Positions 16,630 through 24,650 of a stretch of DNA of 47,308 bases are shown piece after piece (the stretch's first letter is position 1; the number at the start of each line of letters is the position of its first letter). The stretch lies in the NCBI GenBank assembly GCA_013823365.1, contig PNMC01000003.1:1-47308 (forward strand), in the 5' to 3' direction. The position numbers and the translations under genes were made by a program. This stretch comes from Parvibaculum sp. GTDB taxonomy: Bacteria > Pseudomonadota > Alphaproteobacteria > Parvibaculales > Parvibaculaceae. A model generated the notes under the pieces. That model was not told where the DNA came from. It did no database searches and saw only the letters and a list, made by a program, of their open reading frames with translations.

Positions 16630-17685
16630 ATGAGCAGTGACGGGAAGAAGCCAGTCGAATCGATGCGGACATATATTGTGGGTACCTCTCCCATACGAAC
16701 GCTTTTTTTCGCGATGGCGCTCTTGTTGACGGTGCTCTACGCCATCAATTCCGTGACCGGTACCGTCCCGGCCCTTCAGCACAGTGTTCTTTTCGCAGGC
16801 GGGCCCACGCTTGACACGAGTTCGCCGGAAACGCTCGATCGCTCGCTGAACGAGATGTTCAATGACATGCCGGAGGATGAACGCCAGGAGTTTTCGGAAA
16901 TCATCAAATTTCTGGTCACACGGAACTATCATTTTTCAATGGGCACTCCCCCGCCCGACTATGCCGCTGTCCAGCTCAAGCCGTGGCATGGATACACGGC
17001 CCGGCGCCTTGTCGCCGCTCACCGCGACGACTATGCGGCTTCACTTGCTGAGGCGCAGGCGCGGCAGGAGCGTGGGGCCGAGGAGGCAAGGGAATTTCAG
17101 GCCGCGCAAAGAAAGAAAGGACATGAAGAGATCCGCCGTCTGAAGGCGCTGATTGCCAGCGAGCCGGAAATCGCCACGCTGCTGGCGAAAGCCGAAATCC
17201 GTATTGCGGATCCGAAATGGACGGCATTCACGATCCGAAAGGCGCCGGTAGATGGCGGCGGGAAATTCCGCGGATTCCGGCTGGATCTCGATTTCATCCT
17301 CCATAACAGGACGGATATCGAAATCGAAAAGATCGATATAAAGGCCGATCTGGTCAATCGGCGCGATGGCTCCGTCTACGACACGAAATATTTCTCGATG
17401 GACTTCGGCCGGTCTGAAGATTTCCTCACAGGGGAATTGTTTGACGACGCGGACCCGATCCTGCCGGGAACGTCGGTAAAGCTGCGCAAAGACAGTCTTT
17501 TCGAGTTCGATGACTATCCCCTGGATACCATGATGGATGCCGACTACATGAAGAACCTCACGCGGGTGGAGGTTCGCGCGATATCGATTACCGATATTCG
17601 AGGTGTCCGCAGCGCCGGCCTCTGGCAGATCAGCGACGCTCGCAAAGAGCTTGAAGCCTGGGAAGAGTTTCTGGCCAACGAATAG
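16630..17685 (+). CDS. Uncharacterised single-pass membrane or exported protein
   Basis: This 351-aa protein is not recognised with confidence. It has one N-terminal hydrophobic segment (about 23-44) without a clear cleavage site. A short region follows, LDTSSPETLDRSLNEM then MPEDERQEFSEII, that recalls the DUF6694 lipoprotein pattern (weak). Next are a charged helical stretch rich in Glu, Ala, Arg and Lys (about 135-190, coiled-coil-like) and a C-terminal strand-rich domain (about 195-330) with FRLDLDFILHNRTDIEIEKIDI, as in domains that pack as a beta-sandwich. It is flanked by a terminator upstream and a converging gene downstream, so it is probably monocistronic. It is less GC-rich than its neighbours. 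Confidence 0.6.
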   Translation: MSSDGKKPVESMRTYIVGTSPIRTLFFAMALLLTVLYAINSVTGTVPALQHSVLFAGGPTLDTSSPETLDRSLNEMFNDMPEDERQEFSEIIKFLVTRNYHFSMGTPPPDYAAVQLKPWHGYTARRLVAAHRDDYAASLAEAQARQERGAEEAREFQAAQRKKGHEEIRRLKALIASEPEIATLLAKAEIRIADPKWTAFTIRKAPVDGGGKFRGFRLDLDFILHNRTDIEIEKIDIKADLVNRRDGSVYDTKYFSMDFGRSEDFLTGELFDDADPILPGTSVKLRKDSLFEFDDYPLDTMMDADYMKNLTRVEVRAISITDIRGVRSAGLWQISDARKELEAWEEFLANE

Positions 17686-17700
17686 CGCTCTCCCGCGGGT

Positions 17701-18321
17701 CTATTCATCGCCGATCGGCCGTTTCGGATTTGCGGCGGCCCGCTGCCAGATGTGAGAGAGCGCCGCATCGGGCACATGGAAGCTTGCATAGGCATAGCCC
17801 GTGCCTTCATGGAAGCGTGCGATGAAAGGGCCCTGATAATTAAGCCAGTCGCCATAGCGGCCCATCCGGTAGGGTAGGCTTTTGGGGAGAGAAGTCTCGT
17901 CCGGCAGGACGATGCTGTGACGATAGACAAGCGGCGGTCCGTCCGCGTCGATCTGCACCATGTCCTTTTCGATGCAGCGCCGGTCACTTTCACTCTGGCA
18001 GCCATTGAAGGATATCCGGCTCGGTCCCTCGCCCGGTTTGACGCGATTTTCCATGGGCGTCGCAAGATCGCGCGAACAAAAACCCGCTCCCGCATCGGCC
18101 TCGATTGCCGCATCGAGATAGACCGCTTCACCGTCATGCGCCCGGGCGAATTCGAGCAGTGTTTGCACAGTATCGAATTCGGCATCGAGATTTGGCCCCT
18201 CGCCAGGAATGCAGGAGAGACGGAAGGCCGCCGCTGGCAGCGGCCCGGCAGCGGCGGGCAGCGGCGCTTGCAGGAGAAGGATTGCAAAGGCTGGAGCAAG
18301 GGCTGCGAATGCGGGGTGCAT
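17701..18321 (-). CDS. Uncharacterised secreted protein
   Basis: This 206-aa protein begins with a signal peptide (MHPAFAALAPAFAILLLQAPLPAAAG, given here as a landmark of the first 26 residues) and has several cysteines in the mature part (SCIPGEG, FCSRDL, NGCQS, RRCIEKD) that could form disulfides. I recognise no family. ATG 18321 is chosen because the signal peptide begins there; codons further upstream in the same frame are Arg-rich and look non-coding. It converges on the preceding gene with a 15-base gap. Confidence 0.6.
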   Translation of the reverse strand: MHPAFAALAPAFAILLLQAPLPAAAGPLPAAAFRLSCIPGEGPNLDAEFDTVQTLLEFARAHDGEAVYLDAAIEADAGAGFCSRDLATPMENRVKPGEGPSRISFNGCQSESDRRCIEKDMVQIDADGPPLVYRHSIVLPDETSLPKSLPYRMGRYGDWLNYQGPFIARFHEGTGYAYASFHVPDAALSHIWQRAAANPKRPIGDE

Positions 18322-18464
18322 GGATGTCTTCCGTAAAGGGTTCGGGTTGCCGGCTACGACGGTGGGGGCGAGTCTAGCGTGCTTCGGGTTCTTGTGAAGA
18401 AAAAGCCGTGACCGGTCGCGCAGGCGGGGCCGGCGCCCGGCCTTCCGTCTCATGCGCTTGCGGC

Positions 18465-19457
18465 CTAGCTGCCGAGCGTATCGGCGACATGGGCGCCGCG
18501 CTTGCCCATGGGCTTCGGCTCGCCGAGGGTCGAGTCCCTTGCCGTCTGATGCTCGATCTCGGCATTGATCTCCGCGCCGACGATCACGATCATGACGGAG
18601 ATCCAGCTCCACATCATGAGGCCGATGACGGCGCCGAGCGCGCCATAGGTCGCGTTGTAGTTCGCGAAATTCTCCAGATAGAAGGAGAAGCCGACAGAGG
18701 CCGCGATCCAGACGAGGGTGGCAAGCGCCGAACCCCATGTGACCCAGCGAAGCTTCGCCGTGGTCCGGCTCGGGCCATAGCGATAGAGGAGCCCGATCGC
18801 AATGCCGACAGCCAGAAGAAGCACGGGCCATCGTCCGATCGTTACCAGAAGTTCGGCCCAGCGGTCGATCTGGAGAAGCGCGAGCGCCGCAGGTACGATG
18901 CCGACCGAGAGCAGGAAGAGCACGCCAATCGCGATACCGCCCAGCGTGAACGAAAAGGTGACGAGGTGGAGCCTTATGAGTGAGCGTTTCTCTTCCTCAC
19001 CATAGGCGACATTCATCGCCTCGAAGAGTGCCTTCACGCTGTTGTTCGCACTCCACAGCGCAACGCCGAGGCCGAGCAGGAAGCCGAAGCCGAGCGAGCC
19101 GCGGTCCTGACGCAGCAACGCGTTCAGCTGGTCGCGAATGAGGTCGAGGCCTTCGGAGGGTAAAAGCCCGCCGAGAAAGGCGATGTGATCGGCGATGGTG
19201 CGGGGATCGGCGACGAAGCCGTAGATCGAGACGAAGGCAGCGAGCGCCGGGAAAAGAGCGAGCAGCAGATAGAAGGTGACACCCGCTGCGACGAGGAAGA
19301 CATTGTCGCGACCGATCTTGCGCGCGACGCGCAGTGCGATCTCCTTCCAGCCGCGGCGGGGGATGTCGGCAGGCGTATCGGCGTGCCGTCCGCGCCCTTC
19401 CGGCATGGGCGATGCGCCGGCGAGCGCGGTTTCTGCGTCATCCCTCTCCATTGTCAT
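18465..19457 (-). CDS. YihY/BrkB-family inner-membrane protein
   Basis: This 330-aa protein has six hydrophobic segments. The family hallmarks are visible: KIGRDNVFLVAAGVTFYLLLALFPALAAF at the first segment (residues about 50-80, quoted in two halves by function: the amphipathic entry and the helix), LWSANNSVKALFEAMNVAYGEEE in the middle, and WGSALATLVWIAASVGFSFY near the sixth segment. The family was once called RNase BN or virulence factor BrkB; its true function is unresolved, possibly transport or envelope maintenance. ATG 19457 (or 19451) is chosen from the start of homology; no clear ribosome site precedes either. Downstream lies a short GC-rich hairpin without a U-tract. Confidence 0.85.
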   Translation of the reverse strand: MTMERDDAETALAGASPMPEGRGRHADTPADIPRRGWKEIALRVARKIGRDNVFLVAAGVTFYLLLALFPALAAFVSIYGFVADPRTIADHIAFLGGLLPSEGLDLIRDQLNALLRQDRGSLGFGFLLGLGVALWSANNSVKALFEAMNVAYGEEEKRSLIRLHLVTFSFTLGGIAIGVLFLLSVGIVPAALALLQIDRWAELLVTIGRWPVLLLAVGIAIGLLYRYGPSRTTAKLRWVTWGSALATLVWIAASVGFSFYLENFANYNATYGALGAVIGLMMWSWISVMIVIVGAEINAEIEHQTARDSTLGEPKPMGKRGAHVADTLGS

Positions 19458-19495
19458 GAAACGTTCGGGAGGGCGCGCGTGTTCCCGCCCCGAGC

Positions 19496-20164
19496 TTATA
19501 GAGGGATCACATCGCGATAGACGAAGCCCGAACGTGCCACGGTCTCGCCGAGTTCGACCGGGATCGGCCTGTCGAACATCGGGCCCGCCGTGACCACGGT
19601 GTGGAATTCGCCGTTCTCGCCGCAAGGATCGACGGTCCCGGGCAGATCGGCGAGCAAGCTTTCGTCGAAGCGCCGCCCGGCGAAATGTTCGGGCAGATGC
19701 TTCGGATCGAGGCAGGCGATATGCGCTTCCATGCCGCTTGCGATCATCTCGCGCGCGAGCGCCGCCGTATCGCGGCCCCATAACGGAAAGAGACCGGTCA
19801 TGCCGGCAGCGGCAAGCCGTTCCTCGCGATAGGCGCGAACATCTTCAAGAAAGAGATCGCCGAAAATCGTGTGGGTTATGCCGTCTGCCTTGATGCGCGT
19901 CATGGCTTCTTCCATGCGCTCTTCATAGGTCTCGTTCGGGCAGGGCCAGGGGAGTTTCACCTTGATGAGCGGCAGGCCTGCGGCTTCCGCCTGCAGATCG
20001 AGCAGGCCTTCGCGCACGCCATGCATGGCGACGCGCTCATGCGTCTCGTTCACGGTGGTGAGCAACGCCACCACATCGGCCAGACCGCGACGCCGCACCT
20101 CATGCAGTGCGAAAGCGCTGTCCTTGCCGGAACTCCAGGAAAGAATGGCTTTGGGCGGGGTCAT
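19496..20164 (-). CDS. Dph6-like PP-loop ATPase (diphthine-ammonia ligase family)
   Basis: This 222-aa protein has the adenine nucleotide alpha-hydrolase (N-type PP-loop) fold. The PP-loop SWSSGKDS is at residues 9-16, and the family motifs HGVREGL, GDLFLEDVRAYRE and GENGEFHT are present. In eukaryotes and archaea the family makes the diphthamide amide on EF-2; bacteria lack diphthamide, so the bacterial function is unknown. It is transcribed away from the cobalamin riboswitch unit just upstream, with its ATG about 85 bases from the riboswitch. A role in corrinoid metabolism is possible from position alone. Confidence 0.85.
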   Translation of the reverse strand: MTPPKAILSWSSGKDSAFALHEVRRRGLADVVALLTTVNETHERVAMHGVREGLLDLQAEAAGLPLIKVKLPWPCPNETYEERMEEAMTRIKADGITHTIFGDLFLEDVRAYREERLAAAGMTGLFPLWGRDTAALAREMIASGMEAHIACLDPKHLPEHFAGRRFDESLLADLPGTVDPCGENGEFHTVVTAGPMFDRPIPVELGETVARSGFVYRDVIPL

Positions 20165-20247
20165 GCGCCGCACGATAGGCAAGCGCGTGGCGCATGGCCA
20201 GCAATGCCTGAAGCTTGACATTGCCGCCGATATGTTGACCCTCTCCA

Positions 20248-20432
20248 CCGTCACGGTTCCCCGGAACGTCATCCGGGGTGAAAAGGGAATCCGGGACGTC
20301 TCAAGAGAGACGCAAGCCGGAGCTGCCCCCGCAACTGTAAGCGGTGAGCCGACGTTCGATCATGCCACTGGCGAGAGCCGGGAAGGCGGAACGGAGGCCG
20401 AGACCCGCGAGTCAGGAGACCTGCCGCGACGG
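20248..20432 (+). promoter_or_regulatory. Cobalamin riboswitch
   Basis: The conserved B12-riboswitch blocks are present in order: GGTGAAAAGGGAA (20277-20289), GGAGCTGCCCCCGCAACTG (20319-20337) followed by TAAGCGG, GCCACTGG (20354-20361), GGGAAGGCG and CCCGCGAGTCAGGAGACC (20404-20421). A closing P1 stem is offered by CCGTC (20248-20252) and GACGG (20428-20432). Between the aptamer and the next ATG lies a hairpin GGTGCC (20451-20456) / GGCACC (20472-20477), a plausible part of the expression platform. Adenosylcobalamin should repress the membrane protein and binding protein downstream. Confidence 0.95.
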
Positions 20433-20546
20433 AAACTGGATTTTGGGCGGGGTGCCCCGAAAGCCGTTGGCGGCACCGCCTTCGTCCGCCCGCGTCTTCC
20501 GTCATTCCCGTCCTCCATCATGAGGCTCATAACGAGGGAATGGCCA

Positions 20547-21098
20547 ATGACCGATATGCCCCTGCGTAACGATAATGCCCGCCGTGCGGGATCGATCCTG
20601 CTGCTCACCGGCGCCGCGACGGCGTTCAGCTTCGTCTTTGCCTGTGCGACGCCCTTCGCGGCACTTGCCACCGTCGCCGCGCTCACCATGGAACGCCGCG
20701 ATGCGGTCGTCACGATCCTCCTTGCCTTCGCCGTCAATCAGGCAGTGGGCTTCGGCTTTCTCGATTATCCGCAGGATGCGTCCACGATCGCCTGGGGGGC
20801 GGGCATCGGCGTTGCCGCCCTGGCGTCGCTTTTTGCTGCCGCGCACGGCGGAAGGCTCGCTGCCAGGGGCGGCCTCGTGGCCACCTGGATCGGCGCTTTC
20901 GCCACGGCGTTTCTCGCCTGGCAGCTTGCGCTCTATGCCGCCGGTTTGATGATCGGCACGGGCATGGGCGGTTTCCGCGCGGAGATCGTGTTCTGGGTCT
21001 TCCAGCTCAATGCGGTCGCTCTCGTGGCGCTGATCGCGGTGCATTATCTCGGCCGGCGCGCCGGGCTCGTGCCTTCGGTCAACCGGGCAGCGGGCTGA
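20547..21098 (+). CDS. Cobalamin-regulated small integral membrane protein
   Basis: This is a 183-aa, almost wholly hydrophobic protein with five to six membrane segments (around residues 14-47, 52-72, 80-102, 108-135, 140-170). I do not recognise a named family. It is the first gene after the cobalamin riboswitch and is followed after four bases by a corrinoid-binding-like protein, so a role in uptake of cobalamin, a precursor or cobalt is likely; that is inference from regulation. ATG 20547 has GAGGG about eight bases upstream. Another ATG at 20540 is in a different frame and goes nowhere. Confidence 0.75.
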   Translation: MTDMPLRNDNARRAGSILLLTGAATAFSFVFACATPFAALATVAALTMERRDAVVTILLAFAVNQAVGFGFLDYPQDASTIAWGAGIGVAALASLFAAAHGGRLAARGGLVATWIGAFATAFLAWQLALYAAGLMIGTGMGGFRAEIVFWVFQLNAVALVALIAVHYLGRRAGLVPSVNRAAG

Positions 21099-21102
21099 GC
21101 GC

Positions 21103-21903
21103 ATGTTTCCGCCCGAAAGGATCGTCTGTCTCACCGAAGAGACCGTCGAGACGCTTTATCTTCTGGGCGAGCAGGACCGTATCGTCGGCATATCCGGCTA
21201 TACGGTCCGCCCGCCCGAAGCACGCCGCGAGAAGCCGAAAGTCTCGGCCTTCATCTCGGCCGATCTGCCGAAGATCCTCGCGCTTGAGCCCGATCTCGTT
21301 CTCGCCTTTTCCGATATTCAGGGCGATATCGTGCGCGACCTCGTGCGGGCCGGGCTCAATGTCCACGCCTTCAACCAGCGGACCGTGCCCGAGATCCTCG
21401 ACATGATCGCGATGCTCGGCGCGCTGACAGGCGCGGAGAAAAAGGCGGAGGCGCTGATCGGCAGGCTGGTGCGCGGCATGGAGGAGGTGCGCGAGGAAAG
21501 TGCGAAGCTTCGTTTGCGCCCCAAGGTCTATTTCGAGGAATGGGACGAGCCGGCGATCTCCGGTATCGCCTGGGTTTCCGAGCTGATCGAATGCGCGGGC
21601 GGCGACGACATATATAAAGAGCTCGCCTCCTGCCGTTCGGCGAAGGATCGCGTGGTCGTGCATGACGAAACGGCGCGGCGTGCACCCGACCTCGTTATCG
21701 GCTCATGGTGCGGGAAAAAATTCCGGACGGAGAAGGTCATGGCCCGGCCCGAATTCGCATCGCTCGCCGCGGTGAGGGACGGCGCGGTCCGTGAAATCAA
21801 GTCGCCCATCATCCTCCAGCCCGGTCCTGCGGCTTTGACCGACGGGCTTGCCGCGCTCCGCGACCTCATCCATGCGCGTGCAAGGGTGCTGGGAAAAAGC
21901 TAG
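21103..21903 (+). CDS. BtuF-like cobalamin-binding (class III periplasmic-binding fold) protein without signal peptide
   Basis: This 266-aa protein has the helix-linked two-lobe fold of BtuF/FhuD proteins: RIVCLTEETVETLYLLGEQDRIVGIS at the start, then LPKILALEPDLVLAFSDIQ and VPEILDMIAMLGALTGAEKKA, and a C-terminal lobe with APDLVIGSWCGKKF. The protein starts directly at the fold, with no signal peptide or lipobox, so either it is cytoplasmic or the true start differs; no better in-frame start is visible upstream. It shares the riboswitch-controlled transcript with the membrane protein before it. Family members like this are often labelled cobalamin-binding protein, sometimes standing alone without BtuC/BtuD, which are also absent here. 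Confidence 0.82.
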   Translation: MFPPERIVCLTEETVETLYLLGEQDRIVGISGYTVRPPEARREKPKVSAFISADLPKILALEPDLVLAFSDIQGDIVRDLVRAGLNVHAFNQRTVPEILDMIAMLGALTGAEKKAEALIGRLVRGMEEVREESAKLRLRPKVYFEEWDEPAISGIAWVSELIECAGGDDIYKELASCRSAKDRVVVHDETARRAPDLVIGSWCGKKFRTEKVMARPEFASLAAVRDGAVREIKSPIILQPGPAALTDGLAALRDLIHARARVLGKS

Positions 21904-21929
21904 CAGGCCTGTTTCGGGCGGCCCTTGTG

Positions 21930-23117
21930 TCAGGCGCGAACGAGGTCCGGCATCCGCGCGGCGCTCGCGCTTTCCGGGAAGACATGCTTTTCGAGCGGGC
22001 GCGACGCGATTTTCATGTGATCGTGAAGCACGGATTTGAAGACGGAGCGGAGATCGATCGAGGGATAGAGGTCGCGGTCCTCGTAAAGGGCCTTGCCCTT
22101 GAGCCCCCGCCAGTCATGGACCACGCGTCCGCCTTTAACGGCGCCGCCAAGCAGCAGCATGGCGCCGCCCGTGCCGTGATCGGTGCCGCGCGTGCCGTTC
22201 GTCTGCACGGTTCTGCCGAACTCGCTCATGACGACAATAATGGTATTTTTCCAGCGCTCCCCGGTCAGTCCATCGGCGAGGCGCGCTAGCCCGTCATCGA
22301 GCAGGCCGAATTGCCTGGCGAGGCGGCCTTCGGCCGTGCCTTGCGACGCATGTGTGTCCCAGCCGGAAAGCTCCAGCGAGATGATGCGCGGGCCGCCATC
22401 CCGGTTCATCATCTCCGCCGCCACGCCGCAGGCCTGCACGAAAGGCTTCTCGCCGTCCTCGACCGGCAAGGCATTTCCCGGACCTCCACGGCGGCTTTGC
22501 TCCCAGATGCCCCCGAGGAGCGGATCGTCTGCATAGAGTTGATCCATCACTTTCAGGAAGGTCTCGTCGGGAGCCTCGGAGATCGAAGGTATCCAGGAAG
22601 ACACAGGCGCATCGCCGCGAAGGAGCAGGGGCACGAGCGAGCCGACCGCTACGGCATCGCTCTCCTTGTCCAGAAAGGGCAAGGTGCGATTCAGCCAGCC
22701 GCTCCGGGCCTTGGTCTCGTTGGTGCCGTTCGCGAGTATGTCCTGCGCATCGAAATGCGATCGCGAGCGATAGGGGGACGCCGTGCCTGTGAAGGCGAGC
22801 AGTTCACCTTTCGACTGGCTCTTGCCGCAAAAGGCTAGCGCCGGATGCAGGCCGAAGAATCCGTCGATGTCGATCACGCCATCCGGCTCAGCGGGACCCG
22901 CGAGAGCGAGCTCGCGTCTGACGGCCGCATAATGCGGATCGGCATAAGGCACGACGAGGGAGAGACCGTCCGCGCCGCCGAGCAGGTTGACGACGACGAG
23001 GGACGGGCCGCCCGAACCGGGTGCCGCAAAGGCGAAATTCGTCTGCGCGAGCGAGGAAAGCGCAACACCCCCTGAAAGAGCGAGGAACCGCCGCCGGTCG
23101 ATATGTGCGAGCCCCAT
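21930..23117 (-). CDS. DUF1501 family secreted protein
   Basis: This 395-aa protein has a twin-arginine signal (DRRRFLALSGGVALSSLA, residues 8-25) and the DUF1501 core, which is related to the alkaline phosphatase/sulfatase fold: VVNLLGGADGLSLVVPY near residue 43, ISLELSGWDTHASQG and VVMSEFGRTVQTNGTRGTDHGTGG towards the C-terminus with likely metal-binding Asp/His. The function is not established. It sits two bases after a DUF1800 gene, the common partner of DUF1501 in many bacteria, and is probably exported folded by the Tat system. The stop is at 21930-21932, facing the BtuF-like gene. Confidence 0.9.
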   Translation of the reverse strand: MGLAHIDRRRFLALSGGVALSSLAQTNFAFAAPGSGGPSLVVVNLLGGADGLSLVVPYADPHYAAVRRELALAGPAEPDGVIDIDGFFGLHPALAFCGKSQSKGELLAFTGTASPYRSRSHFDAQDILANGTNETKARSGWLNRTLPFLDKESDAVAVGSLVPLLLRGDAPVSSWIPSISEAPDETFLKVMDQLYADDPLLGGIWEQSRRGGPGNALPVEDGEKPFVQACGVAAEMMNRDGGPRIISLELSGWDTHASQGTAEGRLARQFGLLDDGLARLADGLTGERWKNTIIVVMSEFGRTVQTNGTRGTDHGTGGAMLLLGGAVKGGRVVHDWRGLKGKALYEDRDLYPSIDLRSVFKSVLHDHMKIASRPLEKHVFPESASAARMPDLVRA

Positions 23118-23119
23118 GT

Positions 23120-24508
23120 TTATCTCCGTTGGAAGAGAGGCGAGGCGATGAGGATGGCGGCCGCTTCCTGCCGCGTTGGCGCGCGCTCGATGGCAAGGCG
23201 CGTGTCGCGCGTCGCGAAGGCGCCGAGATTTCTTTCCATGGCCGCCAATGCGTCGACGCGGTCGCCTGCGGCCGATGCAAGCGCCACGCCCCAGTCGACA
23301 CGCCGGGCAAGAGAACCCGGATCGCTCCAGTCCGCCGCCGTGTCGTACCAGCCCTGAGGTCCGGGCGGATCGAGAAAGGGTTGCCCCATGGTCTTCTGAT
23401 GGGCTACCGCAAGGTTGGCCAGCATGGGTGTCACGTCGACATCAAGCGCTCGAAGCGACGACAGGACGAAATCGCCCGGTTGCTTCAGCTTCGAGAAAAG
23501 CGAGGTGCGCGGCTCGTCGAGGCCGACCAGTATGCGTGATACTTCCCCGAGATCGCCTTCGGTTTCGAGCCAGCAGCGTTCGAGTTTCTGGATCGCTGCC
23601 TCTGGCGGATTGTCATCGACGAAGTGCCGAGCGAGCTTTGTTGCGATGTGCCGAGCGGTCGAGGGGTGTTTCGCTAGGTCGCGAAGAATGTGTTCGGCTG
23701 TCCTCTCGCTCTTATCCGGGTAATTCTGACCGAGTATCGTTGCGCCGCCGGGCTCATGCCGTGCAGGCCGGAAGAGCGAGCGCCACGCGGTTTCCTCGTT
23801 GGTTGGTTTGCCTATGCGCCAGCCAGTCAGCGCTTCGGCCAACTCTCTCACATCTTTTTGAGTATAGCCGCCATTCACGCCGAGCGTATGGAGCTCCAGA
23901 ATTTCCCGCGCCAGATTTTCGTTAAGGCCCAGATTTCGGGAAAGACCTAAAGGCGAGTTCGGACCAGTCGAACGAACATTGTCGAGATAGAGAAGCATCG
24001 CCGGATGCTGGCTGACCGTCGTAAGCATCTGGTGGAAAGGAAGTGTCACGAACGGTGAGATGGCGGAATTCGCGAAAAAAGGAAGCAACACCTTTCCTTG
24101 CCGGCTTGTGGACTGCACCGCGAAATGATTATGCCAGAAGCGGATAAGCCTTTCGCGGAAGGGGAACGATGATTCCGCGGCGGCGGCAAGGTTCTCAACA
24201 CTTGCTATAGAAAGCGCGCTGTTCATAAGGCGGCCAGCCTGCCGCCTAGCCTGACGCGCTTTCTGTGCAGCTTCTACGTCATTTTGGACGACGGCTCTGC
24301 GCGCAACCACCGCCTGCTCGAAAAACGGCTTTGCGATACTTTGGATATCCGGGGGCACGGCGGCTTCCGGAGCGGGGGGCGTTTCGTCGAGTTGCGCTGC
24401 CAGCCAGCCACGCGGATCGTCGCCCATGGCGTCGATGTCGGCGGCGCTGGCGCCGAGCCCGAAGCGCACGCCCGCCGTCAGTCGTTCGGTTTCCTTGTCG
24501 AAAGTCAC
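23120..24508 (-). CDS. DUF1800 family protein
   Basis: This 462-aa protein is of the DUF1800 family. Landmarks are RFGLGASAADIDAMG near residue 15, RERLIRFWHNHFAV, NLAREILELHTLGVNGGYTQKDVRELA in the middle and ARHIATKLARHFVDDNPP further on. No clear signal peptide is visible although the family is usually envelope-linked. It is co-transcribed with the DUF1501 gene downstream (two-base gap). Its role is unknown; the pair occurs widely in environmental Gram-negative bacteria. Parts of the gene, around 23.5-24.2 kb, are somewhat less GC-rich than the adjacent genes. Confidence 0.9.
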   Translation of the reverse strand: MTFDKETERLTAGVRFGLGASAADIDAMGDDPRGWLAAQLDETPPAPEAAVPPDIQSIAKPFFEQAVVARRAVVQNDVEAAQKARQARRQAGRLMNSALSIASVENLAAAAESSFPFRERLIRFWHNHFAVQSTSRQGKVLLPFFANSAISPFVTLPFHQMLTTVSQHPAMLLYLDNVRSTGPNSPLGLSRNLGLNENLAREILELHTLGVNGGYTQKDVRELAEALTGWRIGKPTNEETAWRSLFRPARHEPGGATILGQNYPDKSERTAEHILRDLAKHPSTARHIATKLARHFVDDNPPEAAIQKLERCWLETEGDLGEVSRILVGLDEPRTSLFSKLKQPGDFVLSSLRALDVDVTPMLANLAVAHQKTMGQPFLDPPGPQGWYDTAADWSDPGSLARRVDWGVALASAAGDRVDALAAMERNLGAFATRDTRLAIERAPTRQEAAAILIASPLFQRR

Positions 24509-24650
24509 GGCTGCCAGTTCCGTTCTTCAGGCCCGGTCGAGGGCACATCGACATTCGCTGGAAGGCTAACACGGGTTTCCGGCAGAAACGGGGCAGGCGC
24601 CCACCGAAGCTGAAATTCCGGAAAGCATGCTCACACCGGGAGGTGGCGCG

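Noticed and set aside
18426-18441. GC-rich hairpin after the BrkB gene as a terminator
   Set aside because: The stem GGCCGG/CCGGCC is short and lacks a U-tract on the strand that would be transcribed.
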